64,000 bases of DNA from Hyphomicrobium sp. MC1 (GCF_000253295.1 NC_015717.1:1550001-1614000), one strand, 5' to 3'. Positions 44,041 through 52,166 are shown, numbered from the stretch's first letter. Program-made: numbers and translations. The notes: generated by a model from the sequence alone, not told the origin.

Positions 44041-44784
44041 ATGACGAACCTCGACCGACGATCGTTTCTCAAGGCGGCGCGCGCCGTTTCCGTTGTTGCG
44101 GCAGTTTCTTCCTCTGCGACAGTCAAAGCTTTCGCCGAAACGACCGGGGCCGGTTGGCCGTACAAGCTTCCGCCGCTTCCTTACGCATTCGGAGCGTTGG
44201 AACCGAATATCGACGCGCAAACCATGGAGCTGCATCACGACAAGCATCATGCGGCCTACGTCAAGAATCTGAATGCGGCGCTGAAGGATCATTCACAGCT
44301 CGCATCGCTTCCGCTGGAAGAGCTGCTCGTCAAGCTCAGCGACGTGCCGGAAGACATTCGCATGACCGTTCGCAATAACGGTGGCGGTCACGCCAATCAC
44401 AGCATGTTCTGGGAGATCATGGGGCCGCCCGGGGGCGCTGGGCCGGATGGTGAGGTGAAAGCGGCCATCGACAGGGATTTCGGCGGGCTCGATAAGCTAC
44501 AGCAGCAGTTCAATGCAGCAGGCGGAAAAGTTTTCGGATCGGGTTGGGTTTTCGTCACCGTCGACAAGGATGGAAAACTCGCGCTTGTCGCCAAGCCGAA
44601 CCAGGACACGCCACTCATGGACGGCGGCCGCGTGTTGTTGGGAAATGACGTTTGGGAGCACGCGTATTATCTCAAATATCAGAACAGGCGCCCTGAATAT
44701 CTGAAAGCGTGGTGGAACGTCGTAAATTGGAAAGCCGTCGGTGATCGCTATTCGGCGGCAAAGGCCGGCAAGCTCGCCATTTGA
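44041..44784 (+). CDS. sodB: Fe/Mn superoxide dismutase with Tat signal
   Basis: A 247-residue superoxide dismutase with an N-terminal twin-arginine signal (DRRSFLKAA then a hydrophobic stretch to about residue 32), so the folded enzyme is exported to the periplasm. Metal ligands are visible: His65 in MELHHDKHH, His120 in ANHSMFW, and Asp/His in DVWEHAYYL. The ATG at 44041 has AAGGAG upstream. sodB/sodA choice (Fe or Mn) cannot be settled. It follows the oxidase operon, fitting a role against superoxide at the membrane. Confidence 0.92.
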   Translation: MTNLDRRSFLKAARAVSVVAAVSSSATVKAFAETTGAGWPYKLPPLPYAFGALEPNIDAQTMELHHDKHHAAYVKNLNAALKDHSQLASLPLEELLVKLSDVPEDIRMTVRNNGGGHANHSMFWEIMGPPGGAGPDGEVKAAIDRDFGGLDKLQQQFNAAGGKVFGSGWVFVTVDKDGKLALVAKPNQDTPLMDGGRVLLGNDVWEHAYYLKYQNRRPEYLKAWWNVVNWKAVGDRYSAAKAGKLAI

Positions 44785-44802
44785 TTTCACTGTAAAATCG
44801 AC

Positions 44803-44835
44803 AAAGCCGTCCGGATGCGTTTCGGACGGCTTTTT
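44803..44835 (+). terminator. Rho-independent terminator after sod
   Basis: AAGCCGTCCG pairs perfectly with CGGACGGCTT, followed by TTT, 20 bases after the stop codon. Confidence 0.92.
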
Positions 44836-44841
44836 GGCGGC

Positions 44842-44961
44842 TTAATTCAGTCCGAGCTGCGCGCCGATCCAGCTGAGAGCCGCCGCGTTATTGAATGCGA
44901 TATCGAAGGCAATGCCGGCAAATATCGCCACGATAACGATGAGTACGCGCATGTCGTCCAT
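44842..44961 (-). CDS. Possible 39-residue membrane peptide
   Basis: A short minus-strand frame encodes a single TM helix (MRVLIVIVAIFAGIAFDIAF) and a polar tail ending SWIGAQLGLN. Its hydrophobic regularity looks like protein, but the ribosome-binding site is poor. A second ATG three codons in is possible. It lies directly beyond the sod terminator. Confidence 0.4.
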   Translation of the reverse strand: MDDMRVLIVIVAIFAGIAFDIAFNNAAALSWIGAQLGLN

Positions 44962-45014
44962 ACTAGGAGCAACGCCGAGTGGAAAACGGTTGTTCCGCTG
45001 CGAGACGGGGAACG

Positions 45015-45224
45015 TCACGGCGTCTTCTTGTTGACCGTTGCGTCGGGTGGAGGTGGTGTCGGGCTGATCGGATATGGCTCAGGCGCTGCCTTTGGCGGTG
45101 ATGATTGATTAGTTCCTGAGGGTGCGGGTTTGGCCGCATCCACCGTCGAAAGATCAAGGCGCTGCCAATACCAAATGGCCCCAGCGATTATGATGATCGA
45201 CAGAATGATGATCGGCCACTTCAT
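45015..45224 (-). CDS. Small membrane-anchored proline-rich protein
   Basis: A 69-residue protein with an N-terminal TM helix (WPIIILSIIIIAGAIWYW) and a periplasmic Pro/Ala-rich tail (PSGTNQSSPPKAAPEPYPIS). Function is unknown. The start is taken at the ATG at 45224, which begins the hydrophobic segment. Confidence 0.6.
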   Translation of the reverse strand: MKWPIIILSIIIIAGAIWYWQRLDLSTVDAAKPAPSGTNQSSPPKAAPEPYPISPTPPPPDATVNKKTP

Positions 45225-45436
45225 AGCTTTTATCCGCGCGGCTTTTTCCGCCAACGAACGCCAGGAATGCAAAGTTCCCACCGTGCTTTCGCGAACGTTG
45301 TGGCCGGCGCGAGATTAACGCCTGTGGCGGATGAGATGATTTCACGCGGCGCTAACCAAGCGCTCAGTTGTCACGTGTTGTCCTGATTTTTCGGCGTAGA
45401 TTCGACCTATCGTTGAAGGCAAACAGGAGTTCCCGC

Positions 45437-45652
45437 ATGTCGAAGCGTACCTTATTCGCCGCCGCAATGGGAGCTGCAGCGCTCGTCTCGCTGCCTGCAG
45501 TCTCAGAAGCTCATTGCCTCGGTTACAAGCACATGAAATCCGAATTCAACTCTGCGGTCGACGGAACGACGACGATGGTTAAGCGCGTTGCGTATCGCAC
45601 GGAGGCGTTTGGCCGTCGCATGTTCGGCTGGTTGGATTGCAAGAAATACTAG
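45437..45652 (+). CDS. Small secreted hypothetical protein
   Basis: A 71-residue protein with a signal peptide (RTLFAAAMGAAALVSLPA, cleavage near SEA-HC) and a basic mature part with two cysteines (HCLGY and LDCKKY). CAGGAG precedes the ATG at 45437. No family is recognised. Confidence 0.65.
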   Translation: MSKRTLFAAAMGAAALVSLPAVSEAHCLGYKHMKSEFNSAVDGTTTMVKRVAYRTEAFGRRMFGWLDCKKY

Positions 45653-45714
45653 GACCGGCAAGCGACTTTCGCAGGCCTTCGGGACGCGTTTGAACGGCTG
45701 GGTCGTAATGCGAC

Positions 45715-45945
45715 CTATGCCGCCAAGGGCCGAGGCTTGAGCGTGTCGGCAAGCGAGGCGCGGACGCGTTCCTCAAGAGCGACCATGTCGAAAACAGACT
45801 CCGAGGCGGCGAGGATTGTCATCACAATTCTCGCCCGCTGCTTATGGTTTGGATCGAGATTCCGTTCGCCACCGTCGATCTCATCTCGAAGTCTTATGTA
45901 AAGATCGACAAGCACGCTTCCCGGAAGGGGAGTACCACTATCCAT
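45715..45945 (-). CDS. Small hypothetical protein
   Basis: A 76-residue acidic, helical frame (LVDLYIRLRDEIDGG, VMTILAASESVFDMVALEER). The composition looks protein-like, although the ribosome-binding site is weak. No family is recognised. It is convergent with the small secreted-protein gene. Confidence 0.5.
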   Translation of the reverse strand: MDSGTPLPGSVLVDLYIRLRDEIDGGERNLDPNHKQRARIVMTILAASESVFDMVALEERVRASLADTLKPRPLAA

Positions 45946-46046
45946 GCTTGAGCTTTCGTTCGATGCTGCAGAGCATGAACGTCGGTGGGTCGCTTTTGGT
46001 TGCGTGTGATGGTGCGCGCCGGATCCTCTTCGAAATCTGCGATGCG

Positions 46047-46439
46047 CTATTGGCTAGGAGATCTTTCTTTACCGCCTGCGACGCGCCTGATCTCTGCTTC
46101 CAAGCCGCCAGTCAGCCAGAGTCCGTACATCTTCAAATCTGCCTCCAGCGACCAAAGTGGATTTTCAAAAGCGGCGGGGTTGTTTCGCTCAAAGGCGAAG
46201 TGGCCTGCCCAGGCACTGGCGTATGAACCAGTTATGCCTGCGGCCAGGTATCGACCTCGGCCGGTTTTTAGCCATCCGGCAACGCCAAGAAGACCGAGCG
46301 TCGTTCCTATCATATGCATCGCGCGCGTCTCAGGCTTGGAATGCGCCTTGAGATAATATGGCCAGAATTCATCGAATGATGCGAACTTCGGCGCGGGCTC
46401 TGTTGTCGAATTTCGTTTGCTCAAAGAGCGGGTCGCCAT
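46047..46439 (-). CDS. DUF962/Mpo1-like protein
   Basis: A 130-residue DUF962 (Mpo1-like) protein. The motif FDEFWPYYLKAHSKPETRAM, then HMIGTTLGLL, and a second histidine in WAGHFAFERNNPAAF, are family signatures. The yeast homologue Mpo1 is an iron-dependent dioxygenase that alpha-oxidises 2-hydroxy fatty acids; the histidines support a metal site here. Two membrane helices lie in between. The ATG at 46439 follows GGAGGTAAGAG. Confidence 0.85.
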   Translation of the reverse strand: MATRSLSKRNSTTEPAPKFASFDEFWPYYLKAHSKPETRAMHMIGTTLGLLGVAGWLKTGRGRYLAAGITGSYASAWAGHFAFERNNPAAFENPLWSLEADLKMYGLWLTGGLEAEIRRVAGGKERSPSQ

Positions 46440-46464
46440 CTCTCTTACCTCCAAGCTGTTATGC

Positions 46465-47169
46465 TCAATGCCCAAGTGCTGCGGCGATACTCTGGGGGAT
46501 CGATTTATTAATCGTCCCATGGCTTAGTTCCGTTGCCCGTCCGGGGCAGGCCTCGGATTTGGATCTCGCAATAAGGTCTTTCAGGTCGTCCTCTGTCCTC
46601 ACGATATAGGGCGACAGGTGCTTGACGACTTTTGCGCTCGCTGCGATGCCCCACAAAATTCCCGTATTAAGCGGCATCGACGTGATGTCTCCTGCCGCGG
46701 TGATACAGTTCATCGATCTCGGAAGCGAGTTGATCATCGAATAACTGACGCGGCCTGACTGCAAGAGGGCAAGACGCATCTTTGCTCTCTCGAATAATTC
46801 CGCCGTGATCTCGTAGGGTCCCCAGGACTTTACGCGTCGGCCGGCGTGACAGGCCATTTGCAAAGTTTCGGAAAGTGAAAAGTTATGGCCTCGCTCAGAT
46901 CCAAACGGCTGTACTTTTTTCGTGGCGGGTAGCCAGCTTATTGTCAGCGGGCTGACCACGCCCTTCGCCAAGTCATTTCCGCGATAGAAGCTGATGAATG
47001 TATGGGCATGTACTAGATCATCGTCCGGCCCCTGATAGGCCCACACCACCATAAAATAGCGACCATCCAAGCTTGCTGTCTCGGCGGCCCTTCCGAAAGA
47101 AACCTGCAAGAAACAGAGCGACAGTACGCAAATCAACGTCTTGAAGAATTTTCCGGTAGAGATCGACAT
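46465..47169 (-). CDS. Secreted hypothetical protein
   Basis: A 234-residue protein with a signal peptide (about residues 1-28: FKTLICVLSLCFLQVSFG). The body contains RYFMVVWAYQGPDDDLVHAH, TFISFYRGND and MNCITAAGDI, which might form a papain-like or NlpC-like surface (His, Cys), but no family is recognised. GAGAAGGGA precedes the ATG at 47169. It lies 25 bases upstream of the Mpo1-like gene on the same strand. Confidence 0.62.
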   Translation of the reverse strand: MSISTGKFFKTLICVLSLCFLQVSFGRAAETASLDGRYFMVVWAYQGPDDDLVHAHTFISFYRGNDLAKGVVSPLTISWLPATKKVQPFGSERGHNFSLSETLQMACHAGRRVKSWGPYEITAELFERAKMRLALLQSGRVSYSMINSLPRSMNCITAAGDITSMPLNTGILWGIAASAKVVKHLSPYIVRTEDDLKDLIARSKSEACPGRATELSHGTINKSIPQSIAAALGH

Positions 47170-47359
47170 TGTCCCTTCTCTCATCCGCAATGAAGATCCG
47201 GTGAGATCATTGAAATCACTCCGCACTTAAATTCGATTGGCCTTAGGAATGTTCCGCCGCAGGCCAAAACGTTGGGTTCGCCTTGGTCGCACATCCAATC
47301 TAAGTCTCGAAAATTTTCCTATCTATCCTCTTGAACGATCCAATCGACGAAATTAAATC

Positions 47360-47428
47360 GCCGCTCGGACGGCCCTGATGTGGCCGTCCCTTGCTCTGGT
47401 TGTCGCTTCTGGAAGGAGGATAGCTATG
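47360..47428 (+). promoter_or_regulatory. ROSE-like RNA thermometer in the hsp20 leader
   Basis: The leader just before the Hsp20 ATG has a perfect hairpin GGACGGCC/GGCCGTCC (47367-47389). It is followed by TCGCT (47403-47407), matching the U-Y-G-C-U anti-Shine-Dalgarno of ROSE elements, positioned to pair with AAGGAGGA (47413-47420). ROSE elements mask the ribosome-binding site of alphaproteobacterial small heat-shock genes until temperature rises. Confidence 0.78.
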
Positions 47429-47884
47429 GCGACATTCGACTTCACGCCGATGTTTCGTTCGAGCATCGGGTTCGAGCAAATTCCCGATCTTCTGGCCCAG
47501 GCGTTACAGCGCCAGGGCGATGGATATCCCCCGTACAACATTGAAAAAGCCGGGGCCGACGAATTTCGCATCGTAATGGCGGTGTCTGGCTTTTCTGCGG
47601 ATGATCTTGAGATCGTCCAGGCTGAAAATCGCCTAACGATCAAAGGCAGAGCCGAGAACGACGATCAGAAAATTTACCTTTACCGAGGTCTTGCCGCCCG
47701 GCAGTTCGTCCGCGAATTCGATCTCGCGGATTACGTCGAGGTTACAGGCGCGGAGCTCGACAATGGGCTGCTGGTCATTTCCTTGAAACGCGAACTGCCG
47801 GAGGCGATGAAGCCTCGGTCCATCCCGATCACGATTGGAAATGGTTCCGACGCGCCGGCGCGCATCGAGAAGAAAGCCGCGTAG
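47426..47884 (+). CDS. Small heat-shock protein, Hsp20/IbpA type
   Basis: A 152-residue alpha-crystallin-domain chaperone of the rhizobial class A type. FDFTPMFRSSIGFEQIPDLL, YPPYNIEKAGADEFRIVMAV, LTIKGRAEN, YLYRGLAARQFVREFDLADY and the GLLVISLKRELPE strand are typical. The C-terminal I-P-I motif needed for oligomerisation (RSIPITIG) is present. It binds unfolding proteins during heat stress, and expression is probably controlled by the leader thermometer. GGAAGGAGGA provides the ribosome-binding site. Confidence 0.94.
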   Translation: MATFDFTPMFRSSIGFEQIPDLLAQALQRQGDGYPPYNIEKAGADEFRIVMAVSGFSADDLEIVQAENRLTIKGRAENDDQKIYLYRGLAARQFVREFDLADYVEVTGAELDNGLLVISLKRELPEAMKPRSIPITIGNGSDAPARIEKKAA

Positions 47885-47905
47885 ATCATCCACTGAGAGG
47901 CAGGG

Positions 47906-48289
47906 ATGAGCGTGGTTGCATTCTCCGGCCGTTCAGTTGCGGCCGTTGAGAGCGTGATGCCGGTGGCGACAGGACATGGCGCCGGCATCTCCGCTCGACA
48001 GGGACGGCTTTCGGGCCGTCCCTCGTGTCGGATCTTTCCGATGGGAAAGGGATGGGGCCTCGAGATTGAGCGCAATAGCGCTTGGCTCATCGGCTTAGGC
48101 ATTCCTGGAAGCTGCAGATTCTTCAGATCGCTGAGAGCGGCAATCGCTTTCGCCGAGGCCCGCGGCCTCGACTACCACGTCGTCCGCCCGGCGCGTCTGT
48201 TTGAGAGTTATTGGCGTCGCCGCTGGCGGGGCAGGGGACGTGGGCGTGATTTTGGACGCCCGATCGTCTCCAAAGCTTCATCGGACTGA
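47906..48289 (+). CDS. Hypothetical basic protein downstream of hsp20
   Basis: A 127-residue protein whose middle (GWGLEIERNSAWLIGL, then RAAIAFAEARGLDYHVVRP) faintly resembles the NDUFS4-type pattern GW...EEAIAYATRVGLAYTL found at 12170 in this window. The C terminus is strongly arginine-rich (SYWRRRWRGRGRGRDFGRP). GAGAGGCAGGG precedes the ATG. Co-transcription with hsp20 is likely, as the gap is only 21 bases. Function unknown. Confidence 0.6.
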   Translation: MSVVAFSGRSVAAVESVMPVATGHGAGISARQGRLSGRPSCRIFPMGKGWGLEIERNSAWLIGLGIPGSCRFFRSLRAAIAFAEARGLDYHVVRPARLFESYWRRRWRGRGRGRDFGRPIVSKASSD

Positions 48290-48307
48290 TTAGCACGAGA
48301 GGGGATC

Positions 48308-48745
48308 ATGCAAGCAATGCTTTCGGGAAAGCGAGTACTCATCGTCAAAGGTTCGCTTCTTGCACCTTGTGCGCTGGAAAAAACGCTGCGTGATCGCAGC
48401 GCCAAAGTGATCACCGCTACCAATGTCATCTCCGCATTTTCCATTATTGAACAGGAGGATATTGATGTCGCGGTTATCGACAAAGGCTTGCACAATGAAG
48501 CGTTCGATCTTTGCGCTGAACTGAATATGATGGAGGTGCCTTATCTTTTGGCGGACGCGCCCCATGAACTGCAAAGGCCTGTGGTCCAGAGAGGCGCTGC
48601 GGCCCGCGTCGTGGCCGACTTAGAAAATATGCTGCGCACGAAAACGTCCGCGCAAGCGCGAGTGGAGTCCAGCTTCCCCGCCGGAAGATTTCCTGCCGCT
48701 CGGAGTACGAGCGCGATGGTCGTCCTCGATCCAGAATGGTCTTAA
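48308..48745 (+). CDS. Receiver-like protein with incomplete acidic site
   Basis: A 145-residue protein whose first 110 residues follow the CheY fold: KRVLIVKGSLLAPCALEKTL opens it and IDVAVIDKGLHNEAFDL holds an Asp at the phosphoacceptor position. The usual acidic pair is replaced by Lys-Gly, and the conserved Lys is not obvious. It is a third, diverged receiver in the window. It lies between the hsp20 pair and psiE, all on the plus strand, so a stress-related role is possible. Confidence 0.65.
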   Translation: MQAMLSGKRVLIVKGSLLAPCALEKTLRDRSAKVITATNVISAFSIIEQEDIDVAVIDKGLHNEAFDLCAELNMMEVPYLLADAPHELQRPVVQRGAAARVVADLENMLRTKTSAQARVESSFPAGRFPAARSTSAMVVLDPEWS

Positions 48746-48749
48746 GGTG

Positions 48750-49214
48750 ATGGCGATGTTCGACGATACCCGGCAGAACTGGAGGCGCCTGGACCTTTAT
48801 CAGCGGTTCGAGCAGGTCATCGTTGTTATTTTGGGCCTGCTCATATCGGTGGTCATTCTGGCGGCTATGGTCAATCTGCTTCGCTCTGTTTGTATCCTCA
48901 TTGCTGAAGGAGTGATTGACCCTGCGCGTCCGAAGATTTTCCAGTCGCTCTTCGGCATGATTATGATTGTCCTGATAGCATTGGAGTTCAATCACACCAT
49001 TCTCGGCATCCTCGAGCGTGGGCTTAGTATCGTGCAGGTACGCGCCGTTGTCTTGATCGCGCTCCTCGCCGTCCTCCGCAAATTTATCGTGATCGAGGTC
49101 GCAGAAGCGGATGCCATGCTGCTTCTCTCCCTCTCTGCGGCGACGATTGCGCTCGGAAGTGTTTATTGGGCTGTCCGGGAACAGGAAAGCCGGAGCGAAG
49201 ACCGTCCTAAATGA
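48750..49214 (+). CDS. PsiE-family membrane protein
   Basis: A 154-residue protein with four TM helices matching the phosphate-starvation-inducible PsiE family. FEQVIVVILGLLISVVILAA is the first helix and ALEFNHTIL a conserved motif between helices. RAVVLIALLAVLRKFIVIEV is the third. Biochemical function is unknown. The start could be the ATG at 48750 or 48756. It closes a plus-strand group beginning with hsp20. Confidence 0.85.
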   Translation: MAMFDDTRQNWRRLDLYQRFEQVIVVILGLLISVVILAAMVNLLRSVCILIAEGVIDPARPKIFQSLFGMIMIVLIALEFNHTILGILERGLSIVQVRAVVLIALLAVLRKFIVIEVAEADAMLLLSLSAATIALGSVYWAVREQESRSEDRPK

Positions 49215-49445
49215 AAAAGCTGATGATAGCGGTCGAGAGTAGGCCACGGTGGGGGGCGCTGAACCCGGCGACGTTGATCTGACCGAGCAGGGGTGATGGC
49301 GCTCAGCGGGCACAAGACACCGCAGGCTGCGCGTCGACGTCGTGCGTGGATCGAAAGCAGACAGAATAGAGAACGCAATGGCGATGCAAGTCAGAAGGGC
49401 GTCGATGGCGGAAAATCAGATTGACGACTGTATTGGTCGGCAGGC

Positions 49446-49586
49446 TTAGCCGATTCTCAAATTGTCACGTTGGATCTGAATACGGTGGGGATCAGAGGGC
49501 TGTTCGTGAGCCTTGGCAAGCCAATACGCTGCAACAGCAATGAGAACCAACAGCGACAGACCGGCCATCAGAATTCGAAACTTCAT
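49446..49586 (-). CDS. Small single-TM membrane protein
   Basis: A 46-residue frame with one TM helix (ILMAGLSLLVLIAVAAYWLA) and a polar tail ending RDNLRIG. TTAGGTC precedes the ATG at 49586. Small proteins of this shape are common but uncharacterised. Confidence 0.5.
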   Translation of the reverse strand: MKFRILMAGLSLLVLIAVAAYWLAKAHEQPSDPHRIQIQRDNLRIG

Positions 49587-49753
49587 CAGACCTAATCGTG
49601 CTGCGCGCCGAGGAGCGGGTGCGTGTCGGTTAGCACCGTCTATAATCCGAAAACAAGTAAAACGAGTGAACAATCCGGCTACAAAAGTCAGAATGGCGCC
49701 GCTGTTAGAAAGTCAGAATGACAATCGGAAGCGGGCTAAGTATCGGAAAACAT

Positions 49754-49828
49754 TGGTGCCGGCTGTAGGATTTGAACCTACGACCCCCTGATTACAAATC
49801 AGGTGCACTACCACTGTGCTAAGCCGGC
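49754..49828 (-). tRNA. tRNA-Thr (anticodon UGU)
   Basis: The reverse strand reads acceptor GCCGGCT/AGCCGGC, anticodon stem CCTGA/TCAGG around TTTGTAA (anticodon TGT), T-arm GTAGGTTCAAATCCTAC, discriminator A and encoded CCA, 75 nt. Confidence 0.96.
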
Positions 49829-50014
49829 GGACCGTTTGAAAATCAATAATTTAGATCCGAGCGAAACTTCAACGCTCGATTTTGTCACGCATTTGTCAGG
49901 TCGGACGAGGCCGAGCGAAGGCGCTTGATACAGGAGGTTGGGTGCTGGGTGCAAGTCGACGATGCGACTTCTCCGCTTACGTGCTAGGCTTTCAAAAGTA
50001 GAGGAGGCGATCAC

Positions 50015-50203
50015 ATGCAGTTCACAGTCGGCTTTAAGTACGACGGGCAGGTTGGGCATGTCGTCGTCGAGGGGGACGATGCCCTTGTAGCGGCGCTCAA
50101 ACTGAAGGCGGAGCGACCGGCGGCCCGGATTATGTACGTGCGTCCTCAAAATCGGCGCGGTGATGCTCGACATCCTCCGCTGGCGGTCCTGCAGATCAAT
50201 TGA
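50015..50203 (+). CDS. Small hypothetical protein
   Basis: A 62-residue protein (FTVGFKYDGQVGHVVVEGDD, then AALKLKAERPAARIMYVRP) with an alternating strand-helix-strand pattern. A strong GAGGAGG ribosome-binding site precedes the ATG at 50015, which supports real translation. No family is recognised. Confidence 0.65.
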   Translation: MQFTVGFKYDGQVGHVVVEGDDALVAALKLKAERPAARIMYVRPQNRRGDARHPPLAVLQIN

Positions 50204-50367
50204 TTTTTGATCACCTGACCGCGCGAATGATTTAGGAATGCGCGCAGCCGCGGCTGGCGCACTCATGCGCAAGCGGCCGCGACGGATATAAGAAGCGGAT
50301 TTAGCGCGAAAATCCGCAATCGAGAGAGGTTGCCCGCGCGAAACTGAGGGGCGTGGCCTGAAAGCAT

Positions 50368-50398
50368 AAAAAAAAGGAGCGGAGATTATCTCCACTCC
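50368..50398 (-). terminator. Rho-independent terminator
   Basis: On the minus strand GGAGTGGAGA and TCTCCGCTCC pair (one mismatch) and are followed by eight T. It terminates the small secreted-protein gene at 50441-50719. Confidence 0.85.
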
Positions 50399-50440
50399 CA
50401 ATCGCATCTCTTAGCGGTTTAGTCCGCGCTCCGTGGAGCG

Positions 50441-50719
50441 TCAGGGGCACCACCAGATCGGGCCAACGATGATGCAGCCACGACGCTGCCAATCACCCGG
50501 ACGCTTTTTGTAACGATGCCAGTTGGAGGGCGCCCTGTCATAGCGGTGGCCGGCCCGGTATTTTCTACGGTCGTAGTGATGTTTATTTTTCTTGTAATCG
50601 ACCTGTTGCAGGTTCGGGAGCGGCGCGAAGCCCGAGGGCTTCGTGACGGTCATCGCTGATGCAGCCGAGGCCAAGCCTACAGTAAACGCTGCGACCAGCG
50701 CGATGGTTTTAAGGCGCAA
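50441..50719 (-). CDS. Small secreted basic protein
   Basis: A 92-residue protein with a signal peptide (LKTIALVAAFTVGLASAASA). The mature part is rich in Tyr, Lys, Arg and His (YKKNKHHYDRRKYRAGHRYD) and ends CIIVGPIWWCP with two cysteines. Similar rhizobial exported proteins have unknown function. The best start is a TTG at 50719 behind GGAG; an ATG at 50755 lacks a ribosome-binding site. Confidence 0.65.
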   Translation of the reverse strand: MRLKTIALVAAFTVGLASAASAMTVTKPSGFAPLPNLQQVDYKKNKHHYDRRKYRAGHRYDRAPSNWHRYKKRPGDWQRRGCIIVGPIWWCP

Positions 50720-51040
50720 GACAATCTCCGTTTGTATTGTGTTTCCCAAAGACATAGCTGAACGCGTAAAGGGCATTTAAGTTCCGTGGGGGGCAGGTAT
50801 TTGTTATGACTTGGAGGGTATTGAGCCGTCAGATTTGAAGCGGCGAGCACACCGCCGCCATTTCTGCACGTGTCCGTACTCATGCACTTTGGCAGAGATG
50901 TAACGGCTCGGAAGATTTTGATACCGGGCGACGATCGCAAGATGCCCCGTAAGGGATCTTAAGATAAGCTCTGGCAATGATTCTCGAACCTTTGCAGGGC
51001 ATCGTTCCGCTCTGACTGGAACCACGCAGGAGTTCTGCCA
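50720..51040. other. Divergent intergenic region
   Basis: About 320 bases between two divergent genes for small exported proteins. Overlapping minus-strand frames (for example 50804-51025) lack domains and good ribosome-binding sites, so I do not call them. It presumably holds both promoters. Confidence 0.4.
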
Positions 51041-51376
51041 ATGCGCTTTAGGTCTTTCATGGCGCTCGCCGTAATCGCAACGGCCGGGGTTGCGGCTGCG
51101 CAGCCGGCGTCGGCGTTCGATCTTTTCAATAGCCCGGACCTCCGCGACCGCCCTTATTATCGGAACGACGCGCTTGAGGAGTACTATTCATACTTCTATT
51201 CGCCGCGTGGTTATTATCCCTACTACAACTCAGGTGAGTGGGGTCGACCCATCATCCGCCGTTCCCGACTGCAGCTGCCGCCCTATTACGCTGCGTGGGG
51301 CGCGCCGAACCGCCGGTACTATCACGTTGAATGGCATCGCCGGCATTATGGCGGCCATCGTCGCGGAGATTGGTGA
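51041..51376 (+). CDS. Small secreted tyrosine-rich protein
   Basis: A 111-residue protein with a signal peptide (FMALAVIATAGVAAAQPASA). The mature part is exceptionally rich in Tyr and Arg (EEYYSYFYSPRGYYPYYNS), with a His/Arg-rich C terminus. It is likely cell-envelope associated. It does not resemble a known enzyme. Confidence 0.7.
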   Translation: MRFRSFMALAVIATAGVAAAQPASAFDLFNSPDLRDRPYYRNDALEEYYSYFYSPRGYYPYYNSGEWGRPIIRRSRLQLPPYYAAWGAPNRRYYHVEWHRRHYGGHRRGDW

Positions 51377-51446
51377 GCAACGTCTGCTGTTTCGTCACGA
51401 AGACAGTTTGCGGCGCCCGGAACACCTGTTCCGGGCTTTGCTTTTG

Positions 51447-52166
51447 TCAGACCCGCTTTCGGGCGAGGAGCGCCGTATGAAGCGCGATGGCGGCGGCATT
51501 GGAGACGTTGAGGCTCGCGAGCGCGTCGTCTGTCGTGATGCGCGCCACGCAATCGCAGGTCTTGCGTGTCAACTCGCGTAAGCCTTTGCCTTCAGATCCC
51601 ATGACGAGCGCGGTGGGCTTCGACCAATCAAGAGCTTCAATGGTCTGCTCACCCTGGCCGTCGAGCCCGACGATGGTAAAGCCGGCCTCTTTAAGCTCAT
51701 CGAGCGCTCGGGCGAGGTTGGCGACGAGCGCCACGGGAATGAGTTCTAGCGCACCGGAAGCCGACTTTGCGAGCACGCCATTTAGCGGCGGGCTATGACG
51801 GCGCGTCATAACGAGACCGCTGGCGCCGAAGACGGCCGACGACCTCAGGATGGCTCCGACATTGTGCGGATCGGTGACCTGGTCCAGGACAATGAGCGGG
51901 CGTCCGTTAGCTGAGGCAGCCAAATCACGCCAATCAGGCTCGGGCAGGGGCTCCGTTTCCAGTGCGGCGCCCTGATGGACGGTGTCGGCGCCAAGGAGCT
52001 TGTCCAGGTCGCGCGGGCTGACGTGTTCGACCGGCGGTTTGATTTCGCCAATGGCTTCCCGGATCCGGCGCTCGGCGTTTTCCGTCAACAGCAGGCGCAG
52101 GATGCGACGATTGGGATTCTTGAGGGCCGCCTCGACGGCGTGGAGGCCAAAGAGGCGTATGGGCAA
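51447..52166 (-). CDS. rlmB: TrmH-family RNA 2'-O-methyltransferase (RlmB-like)
   Basis: A SPOUT methyltransferase that would 2'-O-methylate a guanosine of 23S rRNA. The substrate-binding domain starts IRLFGLHAVEAAL. The SPOUT knot motifs are present: VLDQVTDPHNVGAILRSSAV, ALVMGSEGKGLRELT and SLNVSNAAAIALH. The canonical start in the longest frame is a TTG at 52166. The same frame continues upstream with a basic RlmB-like linker (RFNKPWRDKKRPSGFASRG) to a CTG at 52295, so the true N terminus may be longer. Confidence 0.88.
   Translation of the reverse strand: MPIRLFGLHAVEAALKNPNRRILRLLLTENAERRIREAIGEIKPPVEHVSPRDLDKLLGADTVHQGAALETEPLPEPDWRDLAASANGRPLIVLDQVTDPHNVGAILRSSAVFGASGLVMTRRHSPPLNGVLAKSASGALELIPVALVANLARALDELKEAGFTIVGLDGQGEQTIEALDWSKPTALVMGSEGKGLRELTRKTCDCVARITTDDALASLNVSNAAAIALHTALLARKRV

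Noticed and set aside
47906..48289. Calling the gene after hsp20 a DUF1150 protein, a frequent hsp20 neighbour
   Set aside because: The sequence does not show the DUF1150 pattern that I recall; it was left as hypothetical.
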